Assembly (NCBI GenBank): GCA_015680685.1
Contig: MNCI01015499.1
Span: 1,676,028-1,740,027 of the forward strand
DNA length: 64,000 bases
Source: Gnetum montanum
Lineage: Eukaryota; Streptophyta; Gnetopsida; Gnetales; Gnetaceae
Direction of reading: 5' to 3'
The position numbers and the translations under genes were made by a program. Positions 45,657 through 57,825 of the stretch are shown piece by piece. Positions within the stretch are counted from its first letter, which is position 1. The number at the start of each line of letters is the position of its first letter. The notes below the pieces were generated by a model. That model was given only the letters and a program-made list of their open reading frames with translations. It made no database searches and was not told where the DNA came from.

Positions 45657-46607
45657 GAGATTCCTCTCCTAGGACGAATGGAGGAGGAGAAGGGCAACAA
45701 ACAACAAGAAAGTGGACAGGACCTTCTAAATGTCCTTACTCAGGTCAAATAGGCTCTGAAACAAAAGAATACAACCTTGAGCCTGTATGACCTAGTAATG
45801 ACCTCCACTACACACTGTGAGGCCTTGCTTTGCATGTTAACATTGATACCAGTTGACGAAGACATGCCAATGGAGGAGAAAGCAATCCATGCGATTATGT
45901 TTCCTTCTACGCCTGAATAAACATGGCTAGTTCAATTGACATTTCATGATGAGTCCATTAAGGATGACCTTGAGAAGGACCAGGTGACAACAGCACCCCT
46001 ATTCATCACAATTCCAAGAGTACATGTTGATGATGGGGCTACAACAAATGTCATCCCATTCCTCATAGTGGACAAACTAGGCTTGGTTGATCAAATCAAA
46101 TCCACAACAGCTTTGTATTTGAAGTCATTCAATGGAGCACGGGTAGTGGTAAAGGAGACTGTCTACATCAAATTTGTGGTAGGGGACCAGTTCCCCACAA
46201 ACATAACATTCATCGTGGTAGAAGAGATGTCTGGGTTTAACCTGATCTTGGGGAGGTCATGGTTAGCCCAACTAAAGGCCGTCTCTTCACCCATACATCA
46301 GGAAATCCACCTACCCTATGTGGGAAGGGAGGTGGTAATCTATGGTGATGAAGTGGCCCACCAAACAATAAATAATGTTGACATGGAGAAGGGTTCAGAA
46401 GTAGTAACCTCTAAAAATGAAGCGCCTATCCCCACTGAGGCTACTTGTTTGGCTAATGAGCCGACCCAAAATGCCAGCTCAAAAAATGAAACTACATGGG
46501 CCGAGTTACCTTTTCAAGTGGTAGATAACAATATAGAAGAATACCACAACAAAGCCCCTCTGCCTTATACATCATTGAGCCCAAGATGGGTTAGGAAGCA
46601 GCTGTGA
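45657..46607 (+). pseudogene. Element I aspartic protease
   Basis: Follows the proline-rich linker in the same frame. LSLYDLVMTSTTHCEALL near 45780 corresponds to the conserved block just before Tat proteases. The active site reads VHVDDGATTNVIP near 46025, matching the D-N-G-S-(A/L)-N-V family pattern. FNLILGRSWL near 46240 is the flap-distal ILGRPW motif. The frame is open from 45936 to the TGA at 46605-46607. Retroviral-type proteases cut the gag-pol polyprotein. Here gag and protease end at a stop, and the reverse transcriptase starts 6 kb away. Confidence 0.8.
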
Positions 46608-46779
46608 GAATGATTGTTACTTACGTTAGCATAACCACTACACTACTTCCAACATGATCACTACTTAAATCAACCATATGTCCATTCTTCACACTGTTTG
46701 CTTCATATTCATTCATTTACGCTAATGTTTGTCTTATTTCTATTAATCGTTTACATTACACCCACTGTTTACATCACGA

Positions 46780-46980
46780 AACGGCCCACTAAGGCCTAAA
46801 ACTAGTAAAAGTTTTCTTTAGCATCAACCAACGGCCTGAAATGGCCCAAAACTACCAACGACATAAAAAGGCCAAAACTAGCAATGGCCCGAAACAGCCT
46901 AAAATTAGCAATGGCCCAGAATGGCCTTAAACTATTATTATGGCCCAAAATGGCCTAAAACTAAAACGAGATGCTCCCAA
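46780..46980. repeat. Short tandem repeat on GGCCCAAAACTA
   Basis: Imperfect copies of GGCCCGAAACAGCCTAAAAT-type units of about 25 bp, between the protease stop and the 3' end of the antisense gene. Confidence 0.65.
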
Positions 46981-47157
46981 GGAGCTTAATTAATTAATAA
47001 AAAAAGGAGACAAAGAATAGACTAAAAATATATACAACACACTAACCAAAATAAAATAAATTTTCTTATATTCCATACTTCATTCAAAATTGTTAATCAA
47101 TAAGGTTTACAAAAGTTTTTGAGAATCCAAGAACAAGAATAAAACTCTGCCACTACG

Positions 47158-50100
47158 CTATGAGTCTTCGCTTGTACCACCATCCCCTGCCTTTGTGGGT
47201 TCTGTGTTTTCATTTGAATCCTACATAACAAAGAAAATAAAACAATCAGTTAGAACTATGAAAAATTTTTATAAAATAAATTATCACACCATAAATAAAT
47301 AAATAAAAGAGTGACTAACCCAAGATGTACCTGCATTCATCTCAAGGGGTATCTGATCCAGGTTGTCCGTGAGGCATTGCAAGATCTCCTCCTTAGTAAT
47401 GTCAACCCAATTCCTGTCTCCCATATCATCGTTTGCTGCAACTTTCTCCTTTTCTATGGTATTCCATCTCAGTGGTCCTGGAGAAAAGGTGGCAGTAATG
47501 GCCTCACCCATGAGATAGGTCATCTCCCTTTCGGGAGATTCACTAACTATCACCTATTGCATGAACCTGTCATAAGCCCGGAAGCACCAATGATATCAAG
47601 GAATACCTCATAGGTATGCAACTTGATGAAAGCATCACGATATTATTTATGGTAGGTGGAATGTTCCATTTTATACATGTGTTTATGATTCTTCTATGCT
47701 TACCCTCACTCGTAAACCTTCATGCTATAGTCCTTCCAATCTTGGTTCTTTTGGGCTAAAAGGTCCATTTGCATCCATTGTTCGATTATTTCATGCATGG
47801 CTTCATTGCTGCATCGCACAGCCGTCCAATATCTTGCATAGTCGATGACAGCCGTGTGCCAACTGCCATCGTTAGTATCCTGGGCCAATAAGAATTTGTT
47901 TCTAGATTGGAGATCCCCCACCTCAGTAGTTAGATTGGCCTTCTCCTTCTCAAGCCTTTGCACTCGTTTCTAGAGGTCTTTGTTTACATGCCTACATTCC
48001 CACAGGGAGCGTGTCGAGTGCAATGTGCATTTGCTTACCTTGTCGTATATGTGACGAGGTACTTTGGTTACTTCCTGTGGGAATTCGGGCATAGCGTCAA
48101 CCTCTACTACTTTCTTAGGGTACCACTTGAGGTGAGAGGCTATCAACCACAGAAAGAAAAACATTAGTCACAGTAACATAGTGAAACTGCAACAATATAG
48201 GAAGCCTAGCATAGAAACTTTAACTTACCCACTTCTGGGTCAATTTGCTTCAGATGGTCTATCAGCTCGTCGACCACCCCCTCCATGAAAGTGAATTTTT
48301 TGGGGGTCTCGGTCCATAGTCACAGGCAGATCGAAGAAGGGCCAAAGGGATCAACAATGGTATCTGCTGTATGGTAAAACATGTTAGCTACAGTGGAGAG
48401 AACCATGATAAAGCTGATGAACAATGTAAATCACAGTGTAAAGCTCCTACCTAGCAAACCCTCAGGGGTGATAGTAGGGGTGTCACACATCGATACACTT
48501 TCAAACAAGTGGTCAAACTCACCAACATCAAAATGGATCCCCTCTCCTTCTAGCTGACCTAGCAGCGTAGTAGCATCCTCAATACTCATATGCCCCTCCT
48601 ATACTGAACTAGAATCGGTGAAAGGATCATCAGCAGGGGCCTCTTCCTCATCGGTTCAGCCCTTTTCTTCATTAGTAGCGGCCTCTTCCTCATCAGCTGG
48701 GACCCTTTCTTCATTAGCAGAGGCCTCCTCTTCATTAGCATGGACCTCTTCCTCACTAGCCGAGGCCCTTTCTTCTACGGAAGGGGCCCCTTCTTCATCG
48801 GCTGGGGCCCTTTCCTCTACGACCAAAACCTCTTCATTTTCTCTAGTTACCCCTATTCTAAGGGCCATCACCTCTTCCTCCCCTTCTTCTTCTTCTTCTG
48901 CTAATAAAGCATAGTCACAGTAGGCAAATTATACCAACTTAAAGCACATGTTACGCTGTGCAATGCTACCTAGTGTAGCACAACATAGCGAACATTGGTC
49001 AAATAATAAAATACACTTACCAATCGAAGGCTACACTCTGAGAAGTTTGAGTCATAACTTCTTTCCCCCCTCTTCATTTGTACGGGGAGTCTCTTTAACA
49101 GGGCAAGACCTCTTACATTGAAAGCTAGTTACCACTGTTTCTCCAATGAGGTGCTCTCCCCTTGTCACGCTACCCGTGTTAATGGGGGATGCCTCACCCA
49201 TGCTGTCCTTAGCATGAAAGGCACGTGCCACCCGATCCCTAGTCATCATTGAAAATGATTTTCCAATGGCTTCTAAGGGATCTTGGTATCATGTGGTATA
49301 GAAGACTTGGCAGATCCATAGTTTGGAAATCTAACTACAGTCTTGTAGCACCTAGACACCATTCTCACGAACTACCAAGAATTCTACAAAATGTTGAATG
49401 CAAGCTATAAAGAAGGCATGGTGCACATTGAAACAGGACTCAAAATTCCCGCGGAGCTTGATCATTTCAACCTGCAAGCCTTTGCAAAGGTATTTGGCCC
49501 AATTTTAGTGACTCCCCTCTTCTATGACATCCCTCATTATCCAAGCTTGTTCAACCCCAAGGATTTTTTCTTGAGAGAGTAGCTTGGGGAAGGCACGAGC
49601 ACAGAAGAGGGGGTAAATAGTTTTGGCCACTCCTAGCCTGACCTTCTCAATGTAGATCCCCTTTTGTTTCTTTGCCGCCCCTAGCCACTCCTCAATGTCC
49701 CCCTGATGGTTTACATCTTTCTTGGTTTTCTCTCCTATGGGGAGACCATCAGAAGGGACACCGAAAAGATTTGAAAATAATTGGCCATTGATTTCAAACA
49801 TGACCCGTACACCGTGAACCTGTGTATGGAAGTGGTCAGCCTTCTCAAAAAAGGAGTCGGCTAGGGAAAGCATTTTGGTAGGGGGGACACTTGGGTTGAT
49901 GGCCAAAAATAAGTCCATGAGCCCAACCTCTTGAAGGTTTTGGACAAGCATGGCTAGGGTCCCATTGTAGAGCCAATGCTGGGTCTCCTCCACCTCCCTA
50001 TACTTGAAAAAGAGATTATTTTCATTACGCCCGGAGGTGATCACAGTAACCTCTTGGGATTTCCTTGCCCCTGTAATAATTAGCAAAATAAAAAAAAGAA

Positions 50101-51897
50101 CAAAAAGAAAAATTTAGCAAAAAAAATGATGATCATCACTCGAACACACAACAATGAATTCACAACTTAGCATACTAGGTTTAAATGGCAAAGGAAATGG
50201 TATAAGATCCACTAACATGTCTTCAACGGTGAGTGGCCTGGGGGATACCCACTCCTTATCCAACCAACCAGCTTCCTTACACTTCCCATAAAATTGAGAA
50301 TACCATGTCAAGTAGGTTTTAAACTCACCCCCAAATTGGCCTATCATGCTAGCATGCACATTCCCATTAGAAGAAAACTCCTACAAGGCCATCTACACTA
50401 ATGCCAAGGTATCAGTATCACCGTTAAGACCATTCTTGTCAACATAAAACCTAGAAATACAAATAATATATATATACTTTTAACACCTTTGTCTAGCGTA
50501 ACATGGGTTATACAACACGATGAGATACCTTCACAGAACTCACCTACCGACATAGTAAATGGTCCTAGGTGGGTTCTGAAAGTAGGTGCCCATGTGATGG
50601 GAAATGAATAATGTGTTGTATAAATGGTAGCATTTATACTCGAGCATGTCCCAGATCCAACTTAAGCATCTCAAGCCTTTTGGACACTGGTTGGAGCCTT
50701 CTGCCTACTCACCCCCAATTGACCCATCAGTCAAAAATTTTAGAATGCCCCGATTTGCCCCAAGCAATAGTGTTTCTATGATTACGGTTACTATCTCTGC
50801 TGATAAGTGTGACCAAACAATCACACTAAAATAGCGGAGGAGGAACTATAAGAAGTCCCATGCGCCCTCCCGGAACCAAATTGCCTGTTGCCCCACACAT
50901 GCATGGGGAGGAGGAACATTGGCCATCGGTTCACTGAGGTAGCACAGAACTCCTATAATCTCAAGGATAATCAAAATGGGCTTCAACATGACCATGCACA
51001 ACAAAGTATCAACCATTAGCACTATGTTCGGGTGAAGTTTACACATAGTGTAGTGTAGTCATCTATTCACATATAGTGTAGCGTAACCTCTCTTTGCATG
51101 TAGCGTAGCATGTTCTCCCGATCACAAATTTTCTTTAATAAAAAACAGAGTCAAACATCATAGGCGATGTTACAAAGTAGCACTTATAGCGTAGCATAGC
51201 CATTAGGCGTCGTACTACATAACAACACTGGCTGCGCTTTACGATACACACCACAACATAACAAGTACGCATCGTAACAATTACATATACGTTTAAGGGT
51301 GATGACTATGATGCGCATAGTAGCAAGATAGCAAATGAACAAGCACAGGTAAACACATAAAAATACGATGAACATACCCTTGTAGCAAACATAGCAACAT
51401 AGCAAGCGTAACAAAAAAAGAAGAAATTTGCAACCTTAAATAGCACAAAATCTTGCTATACAAAATAACTCGTGTTACGCTACGATTAAGCACACATTAC
51501 CCTAGAAAATTTTGCAAATGGCTAAATCATTCCTAGAAATAGTACGTTGTGTCAAACATGCGCTACGCCACTCAAAATCACCCAAACACTTACAACAATG
51601 GCGGCTAAGGCAATGTGGAATGCAACCATAGCGTAGCACCCATATGGCTACCATAATTAGCTAGCGGCAATAACGACATGGCGGCCAAAATGGTGACCCA
51701 AGACAGTGGCAGCAAATGCAAATTTCACCACAATAATAATAACAGTGTTTGGAAAACAAGGGTAGCATAGCAACTTACTGAGCAGACGGAGCCTTCTCCA
51801 ACACTTCAACATGTGCCTGGGACAGGCACCCCAGAGTGTCCTTCACCTCGTCTACTTTGGCAAGTCCTCGGTCCTTGTGTTCGCCCTTGGGTGGCAT
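47158..51897 (-). pseudogene. Antisense multi-exon gene inside element I (decayed)
   Basis: Read on the - strand. Exon 1 51897-51779 (MPPKGEHKDRGLAKVDEV); exon 2 about 51070/51025-50544; exon 3 50450-50176; exon 4 50070-49021; exon 5 48897-48451; exon 6 48363-48229; exon 7 48139 to about 47570; exon 8 ends 47308; last exon about 47220-47158. Introns 2-6 are 87-123 bp, GT-AG, with T-rich 3' ends. Exon lengths 3-6 keep one frame across every junction (entry phases 2,1,1,1). Exon 4 has a globular domain (LVQNLQEVGLMDLFLAINPS, GVRVMFEINGQLFSNLFGVP); exon 5 an acidic EEEEEGEEEV start and ERAPADEEGAPS-like repeats; exon 7 a coiled coil (RLEKEKANLTTEVGDLQSRN). In-frame TAG/TGA/TAA codons show it is dead. 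Intron 1, exon 2 start and the exon 7/8 frame change are uncertain. Function unknown. Confidence 0.75.
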
Positions 51898-52032
51898 AGC
51901 CTCGCTTGCAAATTCCTTGTTAACTACTACACTACACCAGTTCGCTCTCTCTTTGTGTAATCGTACTACACTCTGGGTATGGGCCCTGGGCTCTGACAAT
52001 GAAAATGACGAGTTTACCAGGGGGTAAACCCC

Positions 52033-52040
52033 TATTTATA
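52033..52040 (-). promoter_or_regulatory. TATA box of the antisense gene
   Basis: On the - strand GGCTATAAATAGGGG lies about 140 bp before the ATG at 51897. The spacing leaves a 5' untranslated region of roughly 105-115 bases. No LTR promoter can serve this strand, so an own promoter is expected. Confidence 0.65.
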
Positions 52041-52189
52041 GCCAACACGGTAAAATACTTGCCATTTCTATGACCCGATTAATGTGGTACATCCCTTGTA
52101 GCATAGGGCTATTTTGTCGTAATAACACCTTAGCGTAACGATTGTCTATAGTATAACACGTGGGCCCACCAAAAAATTTTGTTCCATCT

Positions 52190-52620
52190 TAAATTAGCCA
52201 TCTACTCGTTAACAGTCCGCTAAGACCTTAAATTGGCAATCTTGGTTTACATAGGATGTTAACTTATCATGTAGCCTAATGACGGTCCCCAAAGACCCTA
52301 AACTAACAAATTTTAGCTTTTAAAATCTACCTGTTAACAGTCCACAAAGACCTTAAACTAGTAGTTTTGGATTTTAACTCTACCTAGTAGTGGTCTGCAA
52401 AGACCTTAAACTAGCAATTCTAGCATATGTTTTAACCCAGTCAACAATCTGCCATGTCCTATATGGCATCTCACCACTCATTTTGTATCATAAACCAAAT
52501 TATATATTATGTGATGATCCACTACAACCTTAAACTAGCAGTGTTAGCATTTGTTTCTGGTCTTGATGTAGTCCACTAAGACCTTAAACTGGTAGCTTCA
52601 ACTTGCAAATTTTAATGATT
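52190..52620. repeat. Repeat array on CTAAGACCTTAAACTGGCA
   Basis: Irregularly spaced copies of GTCCRCTAAGACCTTAAACTRG occur about every 60-90 bp, just before the reverse transcriptase ORF. The core is the same as that of the 30-bp repeats after integrase (56171-56440). Confidence 0.7.
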
Positions 52621-52681
52621 ATTTTATGTTGTATTCCAAACATTCATTGCATGCTGTCACTACAAACAGGTATCACTTGAC

Positions 52682-52705
52682 GTGGTTTTTTTTTCATTAT
52701 GACAG
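52682..52705 (+). promoter_or_regulatory. Candidate sense splice acceptor before the reverse transcriptase ORF
   Basis: A run of ten T, then CATTATGACAG, precedes the polymerase reading frame. A matching donor near the protease end is GCAGCT/GTGAGA (46604), but the phases do not agree with the ORF frame as it stands. Ogre elements are known to have an intron between protease and reverse transcriptase. Confidence 0.4.
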
Positions 52706-55700
52706 GTTTGACAAAAATGGCTATGCATGATGATCTACATTCGCTTTTCACCTTGACAGGTCCTCATGGCAAGCTTACGAGACACCTAAACCCAAAATCA
52801 ATAGACTGGGAATCTTCTACTGACAACACTGTAGCATCCCTAGATTGGCCCAAACATTTGGTCCAAGCCTTAGACTTAGAGGTCAGGGATGTGACCGAGG
52901 ACCCTCTCATTGAAGCACCCATAATGACACCCAGGGGGAAATAAAGACTTTAAAACTTGGCTCCCTCCTAGATCCCCAAATAGAAGAGGACGTATCTAAG
53001 GTTCTCCAAAATAATGTTAAAGTATTCATGTGGTCCTATAATGACATGCCAGGCTTAGACCCACGGCTAATACAACATAACATTATCTTAGACTCGCATA
53101 TCAAAACAGTTAAACAAAAGGCTCAAAAAATTAAACTAGAAATCACACTAGCCATACATGATGAAATTACCAAACTATATCAAGCAGGCTTCATCTGCGT
53201 CGTCGATTACTCGGAGTGGGTATCGAACATATTTGTGGTCTCCAAGAAAACAAGAGGTATATGAATTTGTATAGACTTCTAAGATCTGAACAAAGCAACG
53301 ATTAAAGGTGACTTCCCATTACCAAGTATTGACCAACTTATTGACACTAAAGCTAGTCATGCTTTACTATCCTTTATGGATGGGTTCTCAGGTTATAATC
53401 AAATCCACATCAAGATAGAGCATCAGTTAACAATTACTTTCATGACCCCTTGGGGAACCTTTTGTTACACTATGATTCCCTTTGGTCTCAAAAATGTCGA
53501 AGCAACCTATCAACAAGCCATGACATACATATTCAGTAACTACCTCTTTGAGAGACTAAACAATTATATGGATGACATGGTAGTCAACTCTAAGATGCCT
53601 ATTGATCATCCAACTGATCTAGATGTAGTCCTCAAGTGTTGTCATAGGCATGACTTGTGTCTCAATCCAAAAAAATGTGTTTTCCATGTTAAAACCGGAT
53701 GCATGCTAGGGTTTTTAGTATCGAAAATTGGAATACAAGTGGACCCTGACAAAGTCAAGGCCATTGTTAACCTAGCACCTCCTACCAACCTTAAAGAATT
53801 GCGTGGGTTACAAGGTAGAATACAGTTTATTAGAAGGTTTGTAGCAAAGTTGATCGAGAAGTTACACCCTATGCAACACTTGTTATAGAAGGGGGTTAAC
53901 TTTGAGTGGACGACATAGTGTCAACAAGATTTCGATGACTTCAAGAAAGAGCTTTTGCACCTCCCAACTGTTTACCCACCACAGAGGGATAAACCTTTCT
54001 ACATCTTCCTTCCCACTTCGGACACGTCTATCATAACATTGTTATGCCAGAAGAGAAATGATGGCTCTGATATCCCAGTTTATTACTTGAGCCATGGACT
54101 GATAGCTTATGAAGTGAAATACAACAAAGTAGAAAGAAATTTTCTCGCCCTAGTATTTTCACTAAAAAAGTGGAGACATTACCTATTCCGTAGCAAGGTT
54201 AACATTATATGCAAGAGCAACATACTTCGGGCTATCACGAACAACTTATATGAGAGTAGCAAGATAGCCCAATGGAAAGCTATAACAGTTGAATTCGATT
54301 TACACTATGTAGCCCAATCATTGATGAAAGGACAAGCGATAGCTACGCAGCTCACAACCTCACCCATCGATGATCGGGCAACCATAGAGCCGAAATTCCC
54401 TGACAAACATGTTAACAGCATCAACCCTATACCATTACACTTCAAAGCCACTTTGCATTTTGACGGTGCCTCAACCACACAAGTGGGAGTGCTACTGCCT
54501 TCATTACATTCCCCTCAGAATACATTCAACCTTTCGCTTACCATTTTACGTTCCTTTGTACAAATAATGTAGCTGAGTACAAAGGACTCCTTAGGGGCCT
54601 TTTAGCAACCCAAGAATTAAAGATCTAACATTTGGCAGTCTGAGGCGATTCCCAACTCGTCATCAACTAGATTACCGAAATCTATGCTTGTAAAATGTCA
54701 CATTTACAACCTTATTGTGACTTGGCCAAAAGTTTGCTGAAATAGTTTACAACGATAGGCATCCAGCATGTGCCACGCAATGAGAACACTATAGTAGATT
54801 TCTTAGCCACGCTCGCGTTAAATGTGTTGCCACACCTATTCGCAAATTTGCCTACTTCGATAACGAAATGCACAGACCTTATCACTTAAGTGGTACACGT
54901 TGCCTCCATGAGTGTTACCGATGCCTAAGAGTGGTATGCTAATGTTAAAGCCTACCTTCAACACGACGAACCCCCACATGGCTTAACATCCGCTTAAAAG
55001 GATGCAATTCAAAAGTGAGCCTGGTAGTATGTCCTTATAGGAGACAATACCTTATGCAAACGCTCCTTTGATGGGATATTGCTAACTTGCATTAGTGGGG
55101 AAGAAACATAGAAAATCGTTAGCAAAGTCCATGAAGGACTATGTGGAGGACACATAGCTCCCAGGGCTATGACAATAAAAATCAAATGCCTAGGATATTA
55201 CTGGCCTTGCATGGAACGAGATTACCTTGCCAAAGTTAGGATGTGTGATACATGCTAATGTCATGAAAATCTTATACATGTTTCACCTACTAGGTTGCAT
55301 CCTACATAAATTACGTGGTCATTCCAACGATGGGGGCTAGATATCATAGGACCCATCACACCTAAGTCTTCTGCAGGACATAGCTTCATCATCACCACCA
55401 CCGAGTACTTCACAAAGTGGGCAGAAGCTATCCCCCTTAGGAAAACTACATCTCAACAGGTTTGCCACTTTATCTTGGACAACATAGTAACAAGGATTGG
55501 TCTTCCCATGACTATTATGATAGACAACGGGCCACAGTTTAGTAGTGCAAAAACCAAAATCTTTTGTAGCAACCTTGGCATCAAGCAATCCATTTCGTCG
55601 TCATACTACCCATAGGCAAACGGACAGGTAGAGGCAACAAACAAGGCTATCATCAACTTGCTCAAAAGGATGCTTAGCAATAGGAAAAGATGATGGCATG

Positions 55701-56150
55701 AGCAAATCCTCTATGTGCTATGGGCTTACCGTACAATGTGTGGAACGGCCATAGGTAAGACTCCTTATAGCCTGGTCTACTGATTTGAAGTGGTGTTACC
55801 TATTGAATTGCAGGTACCATCACTTTGAATGATCCTTTCAAGTGTCATGAAGGATCATTAACCTCAACTCCATAGAGGAGGAGCATGCTCAAACACTTGG
55901 TCATATCGAACGGTACTAAGACAAATAGCGGAAAAAGCATCATTCCAATCAACATCAACAACTAATCAAAAAAGGGGACCTAATTCTCAAAGCTGTTTGT
56001 GAGCATGTAAGTAAGTTCTCAGCAAATTGGTAAGGTCCATTCATAGTTACAAAATCCTATGAGAATGGAGCCTTCAAATTGGCAGACATGAATGGTAAAG
56101 AGTTTACAAACCCCGTGAACCACTTGTACCTCAAGCCATACTACGTCTGA
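52699..56150 (+). pseudogene. Element I pol: reverse transcriptase, RNase H, second RNase H, integrase
   Basis: Opening MTGLTKMAMHDDLHSLF is in one frame to 52944; the main frame follows from about 52950 (QNNVKVFMWSYNDMPGLDP). Reverse transcriptase: SFMDGFSGYNQIHI near 53380 and YMDDM near 53570. RNase H: NKVERNFLALVFSLKKW near 54130. Second, archaeal-type RNase H: HFDGAS near 54460, then in another frame AEYKGLL and GDSQLVIN (54570-54670), keeping the acidic residues. Integrase: HEGLCGGHIA...CDTC zinc region (55130-55260), LDIIGP, IDNGPQF near 55522 and GQVEATNK near 55623 (catalytic D, D, E), C-terminal domain (GPFIVTKSYENGAFKLADMN, 56030-56090), end YYV-TGA at 56150. About twelve stops interrupt it. 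Confidence 0.85.
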
Positions 56151-56170
56151 TGCAAAAGTAAGGTAAGCTA

Positions 56171-56440
56171 GATAGTCTGCTATGACTATAAACTGGCACA
56201 GATAGTCCGCTATGACTATAAACTGGCACAAATAGTCTGCTATGACTATAAACTGGCACAAATAGTCTGCTATGACTATAAACTGGAACAAATCGTATGC
56301 TATGACGTAAAACTGGCACAGACGGTCCGCTACGACCTTAAACTGGCCCATCCACTATCCGCTATGACGATAAACTAGCACAACGGTCTGCTGGGACCTT
56401 AAACCAGTACATCTTATGGCCTACCAAGACCTTAAACTGG
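56171..56440. repeat. 30-bp tandem repeats in the 3' region of element I
   Basis: Units of ATAGTCTGCTATGACTATAA plus ACTGGCACAA at exact 30-bp spacing (56171, 56201, 56231, 56261), then diverging. Begins 20 bp after the integrase stop. Shared with element A (1-290). Confidence 0.9.
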
Positions 56441-56450
56441 GTTCATGGCA

Positions 56451-57812
56451 CAATGCTCTCGGCCCACATCCATGATCCCACAAATAAGTGAGTATGCACA
56501 GTGCCAACATGGGGTGGGATGTTGCAGTTTCAGAATGTAGTTCACGATGATAAGAAAACATCCTCTAAAACATATGTAATGCCACTGCCCTTGGAATCTT
56601 GCTAATCCTCCAGAGATGTCGTCTGACATCGTGCTGACCTTCCAGAGCTACCGCTACCACAACCCATTTCCCTAGTGGTAGCTCCTGTTGTCAGCGCTTG
56701 TTGCTGGAGTCCCAAAACTATTGTGGCCCAGCCACAAAGTTGCTACCCTCCAGCCCCCACCATCATCCAAGCTCAAAATATGTTCAACTGCTAGGCCTCT
56801 TAGCTTACAGATGAACTACATGATGTTTGCCCTGGGCGGGGCCTCCTGAGCACTCACATCACCACAACTCCTAGCCTCCCCGGTGCCAACCCCTTCAGTC
56901 TGCTGCTACTAGAACCACTGCTAGCCTTCCTAGTTTGGATGTCACATGCTTCAGCAACAATGCTCCCAACCTCAGCAGCGTTTGAAGCAAGTGGAATTCT
57001 ACCCTCACCTCATTTCATGGTTACATTTTCCTGGTCTACCTTCTATTGTGTTTGCAAGATACAAGCCAAGGTGGCATCAATCAAAGATGCATTTTTCCAA
57101 GAAGACAAGACACTGCATCGTTCTGAGGTAACCGTTCTGACTACCTTGGCTACTTGGGAGTGCACATCCCATCCTTCCTCTTAACCTTCTTCATCTCGTT
57201 TCTCACACCTACAATTTCCTATTTCACATCTCTTTTACAAGCTTCCCTACTACATATAAAAGCCTTCCCACATGCTCAACCGCAAAGTCCATGATGCATG
57301 TAACATAGCTCGCCACATGGAAAGCGCCTATAGGTAGGTCAAAGCCCCCCACATGGATGTAACACAATTCATCTTAGGGAGGAAACACCTATCCTAAAAC
57401 ATTAAGGTTGTTTGCAAGTGAACGTGGTTAAATAGCAAAAGAAAAGCATAAAAGAGCAAAAGAGCTCAAAAAAAAGTGTGCCCAAAACAAATGGCACATC
57501 AAATGTTTCACAACAACCATCTCTAAGCATTCCGATTGGAGGTCAGAAGCTAGCAAAAGAAATATGCCCATGCATACTGGCTCCCTCACAAGCACTTCGA
57601 CGAGGGACCACACTATGTTACATCTTTCCCTTTTCTGAACCTATTCCCTCAACTCCATCCTTTCTCTCTTTCCCTACATGACTACCTTGATACTCCCAAG
57701 CATAGCAAAGCAACATCTGAGAAACCATTGGAGAGTGATGTTGGCATCTTGTCCTTCATGTTGTTTCATATTCTTTATCAACATCTCTTAGGCAGATCCT
57801 CCAAACATCGAC
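56451..57812 (+). other. 3' untranslated region of element I
   Basis: Non-coding, about 1.36 kb, parallel to 291-1889 of element A. No gene seen. Confidence 0.7.
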
Positions 57813-57825
57813 AAAGAGGGGCCAA
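57811..57825 (+). promoter_or_regulatory. Polypurine tract of element I
   Basis: ACAAAGAGGGGCCAA just before the LTR start TGAAACACC at 57826. Confidence 0.8.

Noticed and set aside
45242-45700. 152-codon open frame on the - strand
   Set aside because: Opposite strand of the proline-rich gag-protease linker; no domain.
48618-48914. Serine-rich open frame on the + strand
   Set aside because: It is the complement of the acidic exon 5 of the antisense gene (GAA/GAG repeats read as TTC/CTC and shifted).
56019-56351. 110-codon open frame on the - strand with repeated FIVIADYLCQ-like text
   Set aside because: It is the translation of the 30-bp non-coding tandem repeat; 30 is a multiple of 3, so the repeat gives an open frame by chance.
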